A stretch of 58,705 nucleotides of DNA from Roseospira navarrensis (GTDB taxonomy: Bacteria; Pseudomonadota; Alphaproteobacteria; Rhodospirillales; Rhodospirillaceae), in contig NZ_WIVE01000022.1 in NCBI RefSeq assembly GCF_009601025.1, forward strand, positions 1-58,705, given 5' to 3'. A program made the position numbers and the translations under genes. This document shows positions 8,035-16,389 of this stretch, in pieces (position 1 is the stretch's first letter; every line of letters starts with the position of its first letter). Under the pieces are notes generated by a model, which was not told where the DNA came from, did not search any database, and worked only from the letters and a program-made list of their open reading frames with translations.

Positions 8035-8727
8035 TCACGCCCGCCCGCGCACACCGTCCAGCGCCGCGCGGTCCGTCACCATCACCTGACCGCGCGCGGC
8101 GGAGACCCATCCGCGGCGCTCGAAGTCCTTGATCTGGCGGCTGATGACCTCGCGGGCGGTGCCCAGCTCGATCGCCAGATCCTGATGGGTCGCCACAACG
8201 ATCCCGGAAGCGTCGGCGCGGGTCAAGAGCACCTGTGCAAGTCGCGCGTCGATGCGGCCGAAAGCGACCTCGTCGATCAGCAGCAACAGGTCCCCGATCC
8301 GCGTGGCGTAGGCGGAGAACACGAACCGGCGGAACACGGCCGAGGTGGCCACCAGGCCCTGGAACACCCCGGCGGGCAGCACGCCGGCGCTCACATCGGT
8401 CTCGGCGATGCCCTCGGCCCCATAGGGCAGCGCGGCCAGCAGCGCGTTGGTCGTGAGCACGCAGGTCTGGCCCGGCTCCACGCGGTAGAGCACGATCTGG
8501 CGGCCGCCTTCCGACACCTTCTGCACCCGCACGCGCCCGGCCAGGACCAGACTGAAGGACTCGCAGCGGTCGCCGTCGCGGAACACGACCGCACCTGCCG
8601 GGATGTGGGCCGGGCGCACACCGCCCTCAAGCAGGCGGCGCGCCTCGGGTTCCAGCGATCCGAGCGGACCGAATCCGGCCAGCAGGCGGTCCAGGAACGC
8701 ATCGCGCGAAGGGTGAGGTTTGGACAT
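8035..8727 (-). CDS. Crp/Fnr family transcriptional regulator
   Basis: The protein has 230 residues. A cyclic-nucleotide-binding-fold sensor domain fills roughly residues 1-130 (GAVVFRDGDRCESFSLVLAG). A Crp-type winged helix follows, with the recognition segment HQDLAIELGTAREVISRQIK and the end GWVSAARGQVMVTD. The N-terminal cysteine cluster of oxygen-sensing Fnr is absent. One Cys sits in GQTCVLTTNALL, a position often seen in redox- or sulfide-linked members. The start at MSKPHPS was preferred over an extension 12 codons upstream. It probably controls itself and the downstream DUF2892 gene. The signal is unknown. Confidence 0.88.
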   Translation of the reverse strand: MSKPHPSRDAFLDRLLAGFGPLGSLEPEARRLLEGGVRPAHIPAGAVVFRDGDRCESFSLVLAGRVRVQKVSEGGRQIVLYRVEPGQTCVLTTNALLAALPYGAEGIAETDVSAGVLPAGVFQGLVATSAVFRRFVFSAYATRIGDLLLLIDEVAFGRIDARLAQVLLTRADASGIVVATHQDLAIELGTAREVISRQIKDFERRGWVSAARGQVMVTDRAALDGVRGRA

Positions 8728-8847
8728 GGCGCGGAGTGTGCCCCTCGCCCGGCCGCTTGCCAAGAGGCGCCCGGGTCCGATCCAGTCGAGGAGGGGGAGT
8801 CCTCGCGGTTTCCCCCTGAACCCTGAACCGCCCTGGGCTTGTTGGTG

Positions 8848-8890
8848 TCTGAGACCGGCCGACGGACAGGTTCATCCTTTTCCTCGGCCG
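8848..8890 (-). repeat. Dispersed palindromic repeat, copy A
   Basis: Read on the minus strand this is CGGCCGAGGAAAAGGATGAA followed by CCTGTCCGTCGGCCGGTCTCAGA. It is nearly the same as the copy at 52213-52255 (opposite strand) and related to the one at 40336-40376. The ends CGGCCG can pair to form an imperfect hairpin. It lies between the Crp gene start and the sodium channel stop, in non-coding DNA. Confidence 0.7.
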
Positions 8891-8893
8891 GGA

Positions 8894-9766
8894 TTACCCC
8901 TCGCCCGCGGCCCGCGGATCGGAGACCGCCGCGCGCAGCGCCGAGACCTCCGCCCGCAACTCCCGGACCTCTGCCAGGATCAGTTCCGTCTGCTTGTCCG
9001 GCGCATAGGTGCCGGCCAGCTCGGCGGCCGCATCGGCCTCGTCCTGCTCGCGCTGGTGCACGACCTGCATGGCATCCACGATGATGCCGATGAACAGGTT
9101 CAGAATCGCGAAGCTGGTGGCGACGATGAACGGCACGAAGAACAGCCAGGAATACGGATAGGCGTCCATCACCGGCCGGACGATGCCCATGGACCAGCTT
9201 TCCAGGGTCATGACCTGGAACAGCGTGTACATGGACGCGCCGATGGTGCCGAACCAGTCCGGGAAGGTGTCGCCGAACAGCTTGGTGGACAGCACGGCGC
9301 CCACGTAGAACACCAGCAGGATGATCGCCCCGACCGACATCAGGCCGGGAATCGCCGCCAGCAGCGCCCCCACCACGCGGCGCATCTGCGGCACCACGGA
9401 CAGCAGCCGCAGCACGCGCAGGATGCGCAGGGCACGCAGCACGGCCAGCGGCCCGGACGCCGGAATCAGCGCGATTCCGACGATCACGAAATCGAACACG
9501 TTCCAGCCGTTGCGGAAGAACGACCCGCGCCGATACAGCAGCTTGCCGCCGATCTCGACCACGAACACGGCCAGGACGGCCTTGTCGAAGGCCAGCAGCG
9601 CCGGCCCGACGGCCGCCATCACCGCCTTGCTCGTCTCCAGCCCCAGCGAGATGCCGTTCAGCACGATCAGCGTGATGATGACACGCTGGAATCGCGGGCC
9701 CTCCACCAGACGGCCCAGACGCTCGATCCACCCTCCAGGCCCCGGGGCCTGCCGATCGCCGGTCAT
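8894..9766 (-). CDS. Bacterial voltage-gated sodium channel (NaChBac/NavAb type)
   Basis: This 290-residue protein has all the parts of a one-domain BacNav channel. S1 lies at about 29-46, S2 at 57-77 and S3 at 89-101. S4 at 107-131 carries arginines every third residue (R111, R114, R117, R120). S5 lies at 139-162. The pore helix and selectivity filter TLESWSM lie at 187-193, and S6 at 206-234 ends in GIIVDAMQ. A C-terminal heptad-like coiled coil (about 257-282) should hold the tetramer. The filter and following GIVRP match the NavAb class, so Na+ selectivity is expected. It lies 10 bp downstream of gapR on the same strand and is probably co-transcribed with it. Known roles in the family include motility, pH and salt adaptation. 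Confidence 0.93.
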   Translation of the reverse strand: MTGDRQAPGPGGWIERLGRLVEGPRFQRVIITLIVLNGISLGLETSKAVMAAVGPALLAFDKAVLAVFVVEIGGKLLYRRGSFFRNGWNVFDFVIVGIALIPASGPLAVLRALRILRVLRLLSVVPQMRRVVGALLAAIPGLMSVGAIILLVFYVGAVLSTKLFGDTFPDWFGTIGASMYTLFQVMTLESWSMGIVRPVMDAYPYSWLFFVPFIVATSFAILNLFIGIIVDAMQVVHQREQDEADAAAELAGTYAPDKQTELILAEVRELRAEVSALRAAVSDPRAAGEG

Positions 9767-9776
9767 GGGGCGGCCC

Positions 9777-10046
9777 TCAGACGTTCACGGCCCGGCGGTA
9801 CAGGTCGAGCAGCTCGTCCTGCTCGGCCAGATCGTCCCGGTCCATTTTGCGCAGGCGCACGATCTGGCGCATGATCTTGGTATCGAACCCGGTAGATTTG
9901 GCCTCGGCGTACACATCCTTGATGTCGTTCTGGAGGTTGCTTTTTTCCTCCTCAAGGTTTTCGATGCGTTCAATAAACGAGCGAAGCTGTTCGGCGGCAA
10001 TGCCGCCCACGTCGGTCTCGCCGGTCCGTTGGGCCTCGTCACTCAT
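9777..10046 (-). CDS. gapR: GapR family nucleoid-associated protein (DUF2312)
   Basis: This 89-residue, highly charged, mostly helical protein matches GapR/DUF2312 along its whole length: IAAEQLRSFIERIENLEEEK, then DIKDVYAEAKSTGFDTKIMR and QIVRLRKMDRDDLAEQDELL. In Caulobacter GapR forms a tetrameric clamp on overtwisted DNA and helps replication and cell division. The protein is characteristic of alphaproteobacteria. The sodium channel gene follows 10 bp downstream. Confidence 0.95.
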   Translation of the reverse strand: MSDEAQRTGETDVGGIAAEQLRSFIERIENLEEEKSNLQNDIKDVYAEAKSTGFDTKIMRQIVRLRKMDRDDLAEQDELLDLYRRAVNV

Positions 10047-10191
10047 GGTGTCCTCCGCGTCCTGATGGGCCGGAATCGCGCCCGGGGGCCCGGCAATCTA
10101 GTGCAAACCTGCACCTGATGGAACGGCTTTCCGGTTGCCCTGATAGGTGACCGCGCCCGAGAACGGCTCCGCCATGAGGGAGGACCCGACT

Positions 10192-10257
10192 ATGCCCCAG
10201 CCGCGGCCCGACTCGGCGCGGACAGGGCGCCGCGCCGCCCCGGCCCTGACGCCATGA
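10192..10257 (+). CDS. Possible 21-residue leader peptide coupled to the hydrolase gene
   Basis: A short ORF ([10 protein letters not shown]..., Pro/Arg-rich) starts 8 nt after a near-perfect GGGAGG ribosome site (10178-10183). It stops in an ATGA overlap with the start of the alpha/beta hydrolase at 10254. The hydrolase start itself has no visible ribosome site, so this mini-ORF may deliver ribosomes by coupling. An in-frame ATG at 10174 could lengthen it by six codons. It could also be chance; no homology is claimed. Confidence 0.4.
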   Translation: MPQPRPDSARTGRRAAPALTP

Positions 10258-11309
10258 CGCAGGGGGAGCGAGACGACACGACCGCCGCCGGCCCCGCGCT
10301 GGTGCGGACGGACCGTCATGTGCCCGTCGCGGGGTACGGCGGGCGGACCGTCTACCTGTGTGGCGAGCGCCCCGCCGACGCGCCAGCAGGCACGGGACGG
10401 CCGCCGCTGCTGTGCGTGCACGGCTCGACGTTCCCCGGGCACGCCACCTTCGACCTGTCGCTGGACGGCCTGTCCTGGCTGCAGGCCCTGGCCCGGCGCG
10501 GCACGCCCGCCTATGCGGTCGATCTGCCGGGCTACGGACGCTCCGACCGGCCGCCGGAGATGGACCGCCCGCCCAGCGCCTTCCCCCCCGTGACCCGCAC
10601 GCCCGAGGCCGTGGCCGCCGTCGCCGCCGCCGTCGCGGCCATCCGCGCCGAGACCGGCCACGAGCGCGTGACCCTGCTGGGCTGGTCCTGGGGCGCCGCC
10701 GTCTGCGCCGCCCTGGCGACGCAGGCCCCGGCCCTGGTCTCGCGGCTGGTGCTGGTGGGGCCGCAGTGGTTCCACGAGCATCCGCCGATCATCGCCCCGG
10801 GGGCCACGAGCATCGGCGCCTACCGCTGGGTTCCGGTGGCGGACATGCGTCGGCGACGGCTGAACGGGACACCGGAGGCCGAACGCGCCGCGCTGGTGTC
10901 GCCGGACTGGCTGGAGCGCTGGGAACAGGCCGTGCTGGACAGCGACCCGGTGGCCCGGACCCGGACCCCGCCCGCGATCCGCGCGCCCAACGGCACCATC
11001 CAGGATTCGCTGGATACCTGGTGCATCGGCGACGTGCCCTACGACCCCGGCGCCATTCGCGCGCCCTGCCTTCTGGTGGTGGGCGAGTGGGACCGGGAGA
11101 CTCCGCCGGACCAGGCCCGGGGCCTGTTCGCGGTGCTGTCGGGCACGCCCGTCCGGCGGCTGGTCGTGCTGGGCCGGGCCGGGCACTGGTCCATGCTCGA
11201 CCGGCGCCGCATGGAGCTGGTGCACATCGTCCACGGCTTTCTGACCGAACCTTTGGATCACCCCGACACCGGGCGCGATCGGACCCTGGAAGGAGACGTC
11301 TCCCCATGA
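10254..11309 (+). CDS. Alpha/beta hydrolase
   Basis: The 351-residue protein has a complete alpha/beta hydrolase triad. The nucleophile elbow is GWSWGA (Ser near residue 144), the acid is probably in [10 protein letters not shown], and the His is in [10 protein letters not shown] near the C terminus. The oxyanion region is [13 protein letters not shown] and the [11 protein letters not shown] strand-loop is typical. The substrate is unknown. No signal peptide is present, so it is cytoplasmic. Its stop overlaps the SDR gene start (ATGA), and the pair probably acts on one small-molecule pathway. Confidence 0.85.
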   Translation: MTQGERDDTTAAGPALVRTDRHVPVAGYGGRTVYLCGERPADAPAGTGRPPLLCVHGSTFPGHATFDLSLDGLSWLQALARRGTPAYAVDLPGYGRSDRPPEMDRPPSAFPPVTRTPEAVAAVAAAVAAIRAETGHERVTLLGWSWGAAVCAALATQAPALVSRLVLVGPQWFHEHPPIIAPGATSIGAYRWVPVADMRRRRLNGTPEAERAALVSPDWLERWEQAVLDSDPVARTRTPPAIRAPNGTIQDSLDTWCIGDVPYDPGAIRAPCLLVVGEWDRETPPDQARGLFAVLSGTPVRRLVVLGRAGHWSMLDRRRMELVHIVHGFLTEPLDHPDTGRDRTLEGDVSP

Positions 11310-12049
11310 CAAGAACGGCACTGGTGACCGGCGCGGGCTCGGGAATCGGACGCGCGGTCGCCCTCGCCCTCGGCGAGGCCGGCTACCGCGTGGCCCTGTG
11401 CGGCCGCACCCCCGAAACACTCGAGGAGACGCGCGCGCGGTCCCACGGCGCGGACCTGCCTGTGGTCCCCTGCGACGTCACCGACGCCGCGGCGGTCGCC
11501 AGACTGTTCGAGACCATCGAGGCGACGTTCGGGCGGCTGGACGTGCTGTTCAACAACGCCGGGACGTTCGTCTCGTCCACCGAGTTCGGAGACCTGACCG
11601 TCGAACACTGGCGTCACGCCATCGACGTGAACCTGACCGGGGCGTTTCTGTGTGCGCATGGGGCGTTCCGGCTGATGAAGCGCCAGGACCCGCGCGGCGG
11701 GCGCATCATCAACAACGGGTCCATCTCCGCCCATGCGCCGCGCCCGGGCTCGGCGCCCTACACGGCCTCGAAGCACGCCATCACCGGGCTGACGCGCAGC
11801 ATCGCCTTGGACGGCCGCCCCTACGGCATCGCCTGCGGTCAGATCGACATCGGCAACGCCGCCACCGACATGACCGCGGCCATGACCAAGGGCGTGCCGC
11901 AGGCGGACGGCAGCCTGAAGCCGGAGCCGGTCATGGATGTGGCGCATGTGGCCCGCGCGGTGGTGCAGATGGCCGACCTGCCGCTGGATGCGAACATCCC
12001 GTTCATGACCATCATGGCCACGACCATGCCCTTCATGGGGCGCGGCTGA
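11306..12049 (+). CDS. Short-chain dehydrogenase/reductase (classical SDR)
   Basis: The 247-residue protein has the classical SDR layout. The cofactor loop is TGAGSGIGR at residues 8-16 and the structural motif is NNAG near residue 84. The catalytic Ser is in [13 protein letters not shown], with the Tyr and Lys in YTASK. A Gly-rich loop with CGRTPE after beta-2 favours NADP(H). The start at 11306 overlaps the hydrolase stop. The substrate is unknown; pairing with a hydrolase suggests a small catabolic or detoxifying unit. Confidence 0.9.
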   Translation: MTRTALVTGAGSGIGRAVALALGEAGYRVALCGRTPETLEETRARSHGADLPVVPCDVTDAAAVARLFETIEATFGRLDVLFNNAGTFVSSTEFGDLTVEHWRHAIDVNLTGAFLCAHGAFRLMKRQDPRGGRIINNGSISAHAPRPGSAPYTASKHAITGLTRSIALDGRPYGIACGQIDIGNAATDMTAAMTKGVPQADGSLKPEPVMDVAHVARAVVQMADLPLDANIPFMTIMATTMPFMGRG

Positions 12050-12054
12050 GACCG

Positions 12055-12087
12055 GCGGTGAGAGGGTCCGACTCTCGCCGCGTCTTT
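12055..12087 (+). terminator. Probable terminator after the hydrolase-SDR unit
   Basis: GCGGTGAGAG (12055-12064) pairs with CTCTCGCCGC (12072-12081) through one wobble, with a 7-nt loop, and is followed by GTCTTT. It starts 6 bp after the SDR stop. Confidence 0.55.
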
Positions 12088-12130
12088 CGCGTCATCCTGC
12101 GCCGCAACACGCGGTGAGGATCTCGCGAGG

Positions 12131-12182
12131 CCACGTGATGAGGCCACGTGATGAGGGCACGTGATGAAGCCACGTGATTCCG
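12131..12182. repeat. 13-bp tandem repeat, four copies
   Basis: Copies start at 12131, 12144, 12157 and 12170 with the consensus CCACGTGATGAGG. The first two are identical, the third differs at two positions and the fourth diverges after CCACGTGAT. Each contains the palindrome CACGTG. The array lies between the SDR terminator and the convergent prs stop. Confidence 0.85.
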
Positions 12183-12237
12183 GGCCGGCAGTTGCTCACC
12201 CCGGCCCGAGACCCTTCGGGCGCGACGCGCCCGGCGA

Positions 12238-13170
12238 TCAATCGAACAGGCTGGAGACGGACCGCTCGTCGCTGATGCGCTGGATCGCCTCGGCCATCAG
12301 GGGCGCGATGGTGATCTGGCGGACGTTCTTGGCCAGGCGCATGGCCTCGGTCGCCTGAATGCTGTCGGTGATGACCAGACTGTCCAGCGGCGACGAGGTG
12401 ACGCGCGCAACCGCGCCGCCCGACAGCACGCCGTGGCTGACATAGGCGCTGACGCCGGTCGCGCCGGCCTGCTTCAGGGCCACCGCCGCATTGCACAGGG
12501 TGCCGGCCGAGTCCACGATGTCGTCCATCAGGATGCACAGGCGGCCGCGCACGTCACCGATGATGTTCATCACCTCGGACACGCCCGCACGTTCGCGACG
12601 CTTGTCGATGATGGCCAGATCGGCCTCGATCCGGCTGGCCAGACCCCGGGCGCGGACCACGCCGCCCACGTCCGGCGAGACCACGATGGGGCGTTCGTCC
12701 GGATAGCGGTCCTGGATGTCCTTGGCGAACACCGGCACGCAGAACAGGTTGTCCAGCGGGATATCGAAGAAGCCCTGGATCTGTCCGGAGTGCAGGTCCA
12801 GCGTCACCACCCGGCTGGCCCCGGCGACGGCGATCACGTTGGCCACCAGCTTGGCGGTGATCGGCGTGCGCGGCGAGGTCTTGCGATCCTGTCGGGCGTA
12901 CCCGAAATAGGGAATCACGGCGGTGATGCGGCGCGCGGAACTGCGGCGCAGCGCGTCCAGCGTCACCAGCAGTTCCATCAGGTTGTCGTTCGCGGGATAG
13001 GAGGTGGGCTGAATGACGAACACGTCCTCGCCGCGGACGTTCTCGTGGATTTCCACGAAGACTTCCATGTCCGAAAAGCGGCGCACGGAGGCATCTGTCA
13101 ATTCAAGGTTGAGATAGGCGGCGATGGCTTCGGCAAGCGGGCGGTTGCCGTTGCAGGCCACAAGTTTCAT
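12238..13170 (-). CDS. prs: Ribose-phosphate pyrophosphokinase
   Basis: The 310-residue enzyme makes PRPP from ribose 5-phosphate and ATP for nucleotide, His and Trp synthesis. It starts at [20 protein letters not shown]; the annotated-length extension upstream has no family support. Signatures include the flexible ATP loop segment [28 protein letters not shown], and the PRPP-binding loop [18 protein letters not shown]. Length matches the bacterial enzyme. A 253-bp non-coding gap separates it from the lipoprotein gene upstream, so it probably has its own promoter. Confidence 0.96.
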   Translation of the reverse strand: MKLVACNGNRPLAEAIAAYLNLELTDASVRRFSDMEVFVEIHENVRGEDVFVIQPTSYPANDNLMELLVTLDALRRSSARRITAVIPYFGYARQDRKTSPRTPITAKLVANVIAVAGASRVVTLDLHSGQIQGFFDIPLDNLFCVPVFAKDIQDRYPDERPIVVSPDVGGVVRARGLASRIEADLAIIDKRRERAGVSEVMNIIGDVRGRLCILMDDIVDSAGTLCNAAVALKQAGATGVSAYVSHGVLSGGAVARVTSSPLDSLVITDSIQATEAMRLAKNVRQITIAPLMAEAIQRISDERSVSSLFD

Positions 13171-13423
13171 GGGGCGGTGTCCCTGGAGGCGATGGGCGGG
13201 CGACAGCGGGCGCAGCGATGTCCGCAACCAGGATCCGGACCCGGCGGTTCCCGTCGCGGGCCGTGACGGCCGGGGCGCCCCCCGCCGCCAGGCGGGCGGA
13301 CTATAACAACCGGGTCCTGCACCGACAACACGGCATTCACGGTTATGTCACACCGGGATGAGCCCCGGGGAACCGGAAACCTGTTGAATGGGTCCCGACG
13401 CCCTCATTGCGGAGTCACGCCCA

Positions 13424-14515
13424 TCACCGTTGCGGCGGCGTCACCAGCCCCTTGCGCACCAGAATCTCGCCCACCCCCATGGCCGCGCCCTCGGCGATCA
13501 GGGCCGCCGTCTCGCCCCAGGCCCCATCCAGCGCGCCCTTGGGAATCAGGTTCTCCTGGTTGATGCGCCCCAGGCTCTCGCCGTCCACATCCAGCAGGTC
13601 CCACACGATGGAAACCCGCTCCTGCCCGGCCAGGGTCGAGGGCAGCACCTCCACCGCGCCCCGGACGCGGAGACGGTCGTCCGCCGGCCCTTCCGCGATG
13701 GTCACGCCGTTGAACCGGAACAGCCGGGTGAGCGCGGCCTCCAGCGCCTGCTTGCCGTCGCCGGGGGCGCGGGTGACCTCCGGCGGGGCCATCACCAGCG
13801 CGGAGACGGACGGGGCGGCCGGCGGCTCCTCCCTCTGCGGGGGGCGCTGCGGCGGGGGCGTCGGCGCGGCTTCGGTCCCGGCGGGCGCCTGCGGCGGCGG
13901 CGCCGGTTCGGCGGAAGGGGACGGCGGCGCCGGGGCCCGGGAGGCCACGCCGGTCGGACCAGCCGGACGGGACGGCCCCGCGGCCTCGCCCAGCACCAGG
14001 GCGGCCACGGACGCACTGGCGTCGGCCGCCACCCGCGCGGCCACGGGCGCATCCATCGCGGCCCAGTCCCGGGACGGAATCCGCAGGGTCTGCCGCGTCT
14101 GGTCGAGCACCGTGCCGTCCGAGGCCGTCAGGTTCCACAGCACCGTCACCCGCATGAGCGAGCCGGCACCATCCGCCCCCGGCTCCGGCAGCACCTCCTG
14201 CAGCCAGCCGGCGAGACGCAGCCCGGCCGTGTCGGCCGTCGGCGCGTCCCGCTCCACGGCGGGGATCTCGCGCGCCCGCAGGCGCGCCGCCAGATCCTCG
14301 GCAATCAGACGGTCCAGGGGCGGCGGCGCGCCGGCCACCGGCAGCACCGTCACGCCGGCGCCGGCCCTCAGGCTGACGAGCGGGTTGGAATCCGGCGCAT
14401 AGGCCGTGTGGCGGAACGGCTGCGGCAACCCGCAGCCCGCCAGAACAAGAACCAGGGCCAACGCCCCGGCCGCCCAGGGCAGCAGGGGACCCGGTCCCGG
14501 CGAGACCCGCCGCAT
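13424..14515 (-). CDS. Lipoprotein of unknown function with proline-rich linker
   Basis: The protein has 363 residues. A lipoprotein signal peptide ends in the lipobox LAGC (Cys28). Two globular parts flank a Pro/Ala-rich linker (about residues 185-235). The N-terminal part contains AGVTVLPVAGAPPPLDRLIAEDLAARLR and WLQEVLPEP. The C-terminal part contains VSIVWDLLDVDGESLGRINQENLIPKG, which looks like a second copy of the same kind of fold (SLMRVTVLWNLTASDGTVLD in the first half). It is the last gene of the lgt-midA-pgeF cluster, 11 bp after pgeF, and would itself be lipidated by Lgt. The function is unknown. Confidence 0.75.
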   Translation of the reverse strand: MRRVSPGPGPLLPWAAGALALVLVLAGCGLPQPFRHTAYAPDSNPLVSLRAGAGVTVLPVAGAPPPLDRLIAEDLAARLRAREIPAVERDAPTADTAGLRLAGWLQEVLPEPGADGAGSLMRVTVLWNLTASDGTVLDQTRQTLRIPSRDWAAMDAPVAARVAADASASVAALVLGEAAGPSRPAGPTGVASRAPAPPSPSAEPAPPPQAPAGTEAAPTPPPQRPPQREEPPAAPSVSALVMAPPEVTRAPGDGKQALEAALTRLFRFNGVTIAEGPADDRLRVRGAVEVLPSTLAGQERVSIVWDLLDVDGESLGRINQENLIPKGALDGAWGETAALIAEGAAMGVGEILVRKGLVTPPQR

Positions 14516-14526
14516 GCGTCGCCCCC

Positions 14527-15294
14527 TCAGCGCTCCAGCGCGATGGCCGACAACTGACGGCCGTAATCGGGCTCGCCGCGCAGGGTGGCCCGGCGGTTGG
14601 AGAAGAAACGGGCCTCCTCGCGGCAGGTGTCGCAGGGGGTGGGCATGATCTCCCGCACCCCGGCGCGGGCGAGCTGCTTGGCGACGAACCCGGGCAGGTC
14701 GAACATGAAGTGCCCCTCGCGGCGGGCGGCCGCGAAAAAGACGCCGTTGTCCTCGTCCTGCTCCATGAACATGCCGGGGAACTCCGGCCCCACCTCATAG
14801 GACCGCTGGCCGATGCACGGGCCGATCCCGGCCACGATGCGATCCGGACGCGCGCCCAGGTCCACCATGCGCGCCACACCATTCGCCAGGATGCCGTTCA
14901 GCGCGCCGCGCCAGCCGGCATGAATGGCGGCCACCACGCCGGCCTTGCCATCGGCCATCAGCACGGGCGCGCAATCGGCCGTCAGCACGCCCAGCACCAG
15001 CCGGGGCTTGGTGGTCACGATCCCGTCCGCCACCGGCAGCTTGTCCTGGGGCCACGGCCCATCGGCGACCAGGACCTCTGTCGTGTGCTGCTGGGCGACC
15101 GTCACCAGGGTTTCGGGCGGCATCTCCATTCGCTCAACGGAGCGCAGCCGGTTGCGCTGAACGATCGCCGGATCGTCCTGGGACGAAAAGCCGCAGTTGT
15201 TGGTCGCGTACACCCCCTGCGACTGCCCACCGCCCCGGGTGAAATAGGCATGACGGACCCGGCTCAGGGCATTCAACGCGGATACGGTGATCAT
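14527..15294 (-). CDS. pgeF: Peptidoglycan editing factor / multicopper polyphenol oxidase family (PgeF, YfiH)
   Basis: The 255-residue protein is of the COG1496 family. It contains HAYFTRGGG at the N terminus, the metal-site segments ADCAPVLMAD and AIHAGWRGALNGI near the middle, GPCIGQRSYEVGPEF, and FFSNRR near the C terminus. In E. coli the homologue removes misincorporated L-Ser from peptidoglycan precursors; others act on purine nucleosides. It starts 3 bp after midA on the same strand, a common alphaproteobacterial order. Confidence 0.92.
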   Translation of the reverse strand: MITVSALNALSRVRHAYFTRGGGQSQGVYATNNCGFSSQDDPAIVQRNRLRSVERMEMPPETLVTVAQQHTTEVLVADGPWPQDKLPVADGIVTTKPRLVLGVLTADCAPVLMADGKAGVVAAIHAGWRGALNGILANGVARMVDLGARPDRIVAGIGPCIGQRSYEVGPEFPGMFMEQDEDNGVFFAAARREGHFMFDLPGFVAKQLARAGVREIMPTPCDTCREEARFFSNRRATLRGEPDYGRQLSAIALER

Positions 15295-15297
15295 GCT

Positions 15298-16389
15298 TCA
15301 CATCCCCTCGAACCCTGGCAGGACGTCCGATTCCGTCCCCGTTACGGCAAAGGCCCTAAACAACCTGCCCATTTCTTCCGGATCGATCAAGCGGCGAACC
15401 GCACGTTGAATCTCCGCATCCTGTTCGGGCGAGCCCCCCTGGCGCAGCATGGCCGCCCGAGCCTCCGCGCCCAGCGCGCGCAGCCACACCCCTTGTTCAA
15501 CTGGTCCGTGGGCGGCCGCGCCGAACGCCGCGACTGATCGACTCAATGCCTCAAAATCCACATGGGTTGTCAGATCCGCCGTGCCAAGATCCCGCAGAAC
15601 GGGATGATATCGGTGCCCGCGCACGGCCTGCAGGGTCTCCCCGCAGCCGGATCGCGGATGACCGTAGTCGATGAGCAGCCCGACCCCGCCCTGATGGACG
15701 ATGCGCCGACCGAGATCCGACACGAACTCGCGCGCCGTCGGGCAGACCTCGGCGATCGCGCCATCGGGGGCGCCATCGGGCGCGCCGTCCCGCAACCGGG
15801 GATGGAGGTCGTCGGCCGGGGCGGGCTCTCCGGTCACGAAGGCGAGCGCCCCGGCCCCGTCCAGCCCGACGCGCCGCAGGTGCCAGCGCCCAGCCGCCCG
15901 CACGTACTGGCGCACCGGCAGGGCGTCCAGGAACTCGTTGCCGACCAGGAACAGGGGGGCGTCGTCCGGCACCGTCGCCAGGGTGTCGTGCCAGGCGGCA
16001 ACCGCGTCGCCCAGGGTCGCCCGCTGGGTCTCGCGCAGGGTGGGACTGGTCTCGACGACGTGGACCTCCAGGGCGGCGCGGAACGCCGGCACGGGCGCCA
16101 GCGCGCGCAGGGCATCCGCCATCAGGGTGCCGCGCCCCGGGCCGCACTCGACCAGGATCACGCGGGGCGGCCTGCCCATCATCTGCCAGACCACGGCCAG
16201 CCACAGGCCGATGATCTCGCCGAACACCTGACTGATTTCGGGCGCCGTGACGAAATCCCCGGCCGCGCCGATGGCCGGGCCGCGCGCGTAATAGGCGGCG
16301 TTGGCCTCGGCCATGACGGTCTCGACCGGCAGCGGCCCCTCGGCCGCGATCCGCGCCCGCAGGCGCGCGTCCAGCGTGCCGTCGGTCAT
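15298..16389 (-). CDS. SAM-dependent methyltransferase, MidA/NDUFAF7 family
   Basis: The 363-residue protein belongs to the COG1565 family. It has the N-terminal block AYYARGPAIGAAGDFVTAPEI followed by SQVFGEIIGLW, the SAM-binding motif VECGPGRGTLMADALRAL, and LVGNEFLDALPVRQY. The eukaryotic homologue NDUFAF7/MidA methylates a complex I subunit arginine during assembly. The ATG at 16389 overlaps the lgt stop (ATGA), fixing the start and indicating coupling. It acts in the cytoplasm. A role in complex I assembly here is inferred from the family. Confidence 0.9.
   Translation of the reverse strand: MTDGTLDARLRARIAAEGPLPVETVMAEANAAYYARGPAIGAAGDFVTAPEISQVFGEIIGLWLAVVWQMMGRPPRVILVECGPGRGTLMADALRALAPVPAFRAALEVHVVETSPTLRETQRATLGDAVAAWHDTLATVPDDAPLFLVGNEFLDALPVRQYVRAAGRWHLRRVGLDGAGALAFVTGEPAPADDLHPRLRDGAPDGAPDGAIAEVCPTAREFVSDLGRRIVHQGGVGLLIDYGHPRSGCGETLQAVRGHRYHPVLRDLGTADLTTHVDFEALSRSVAAFGAAAHGPVEQGVWLRALGAEARAAMLRQGGSPEQDAEIQRAVRRLIDPEEMGRLFRAFAVTGTESDVLPGFEGM

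Noticed and set aside
12131-12182. Possible CRISPR array
   Set aside because: The 13-bp units are contiguous with no spacers, so this is a tandem repeat and not CRISPR.
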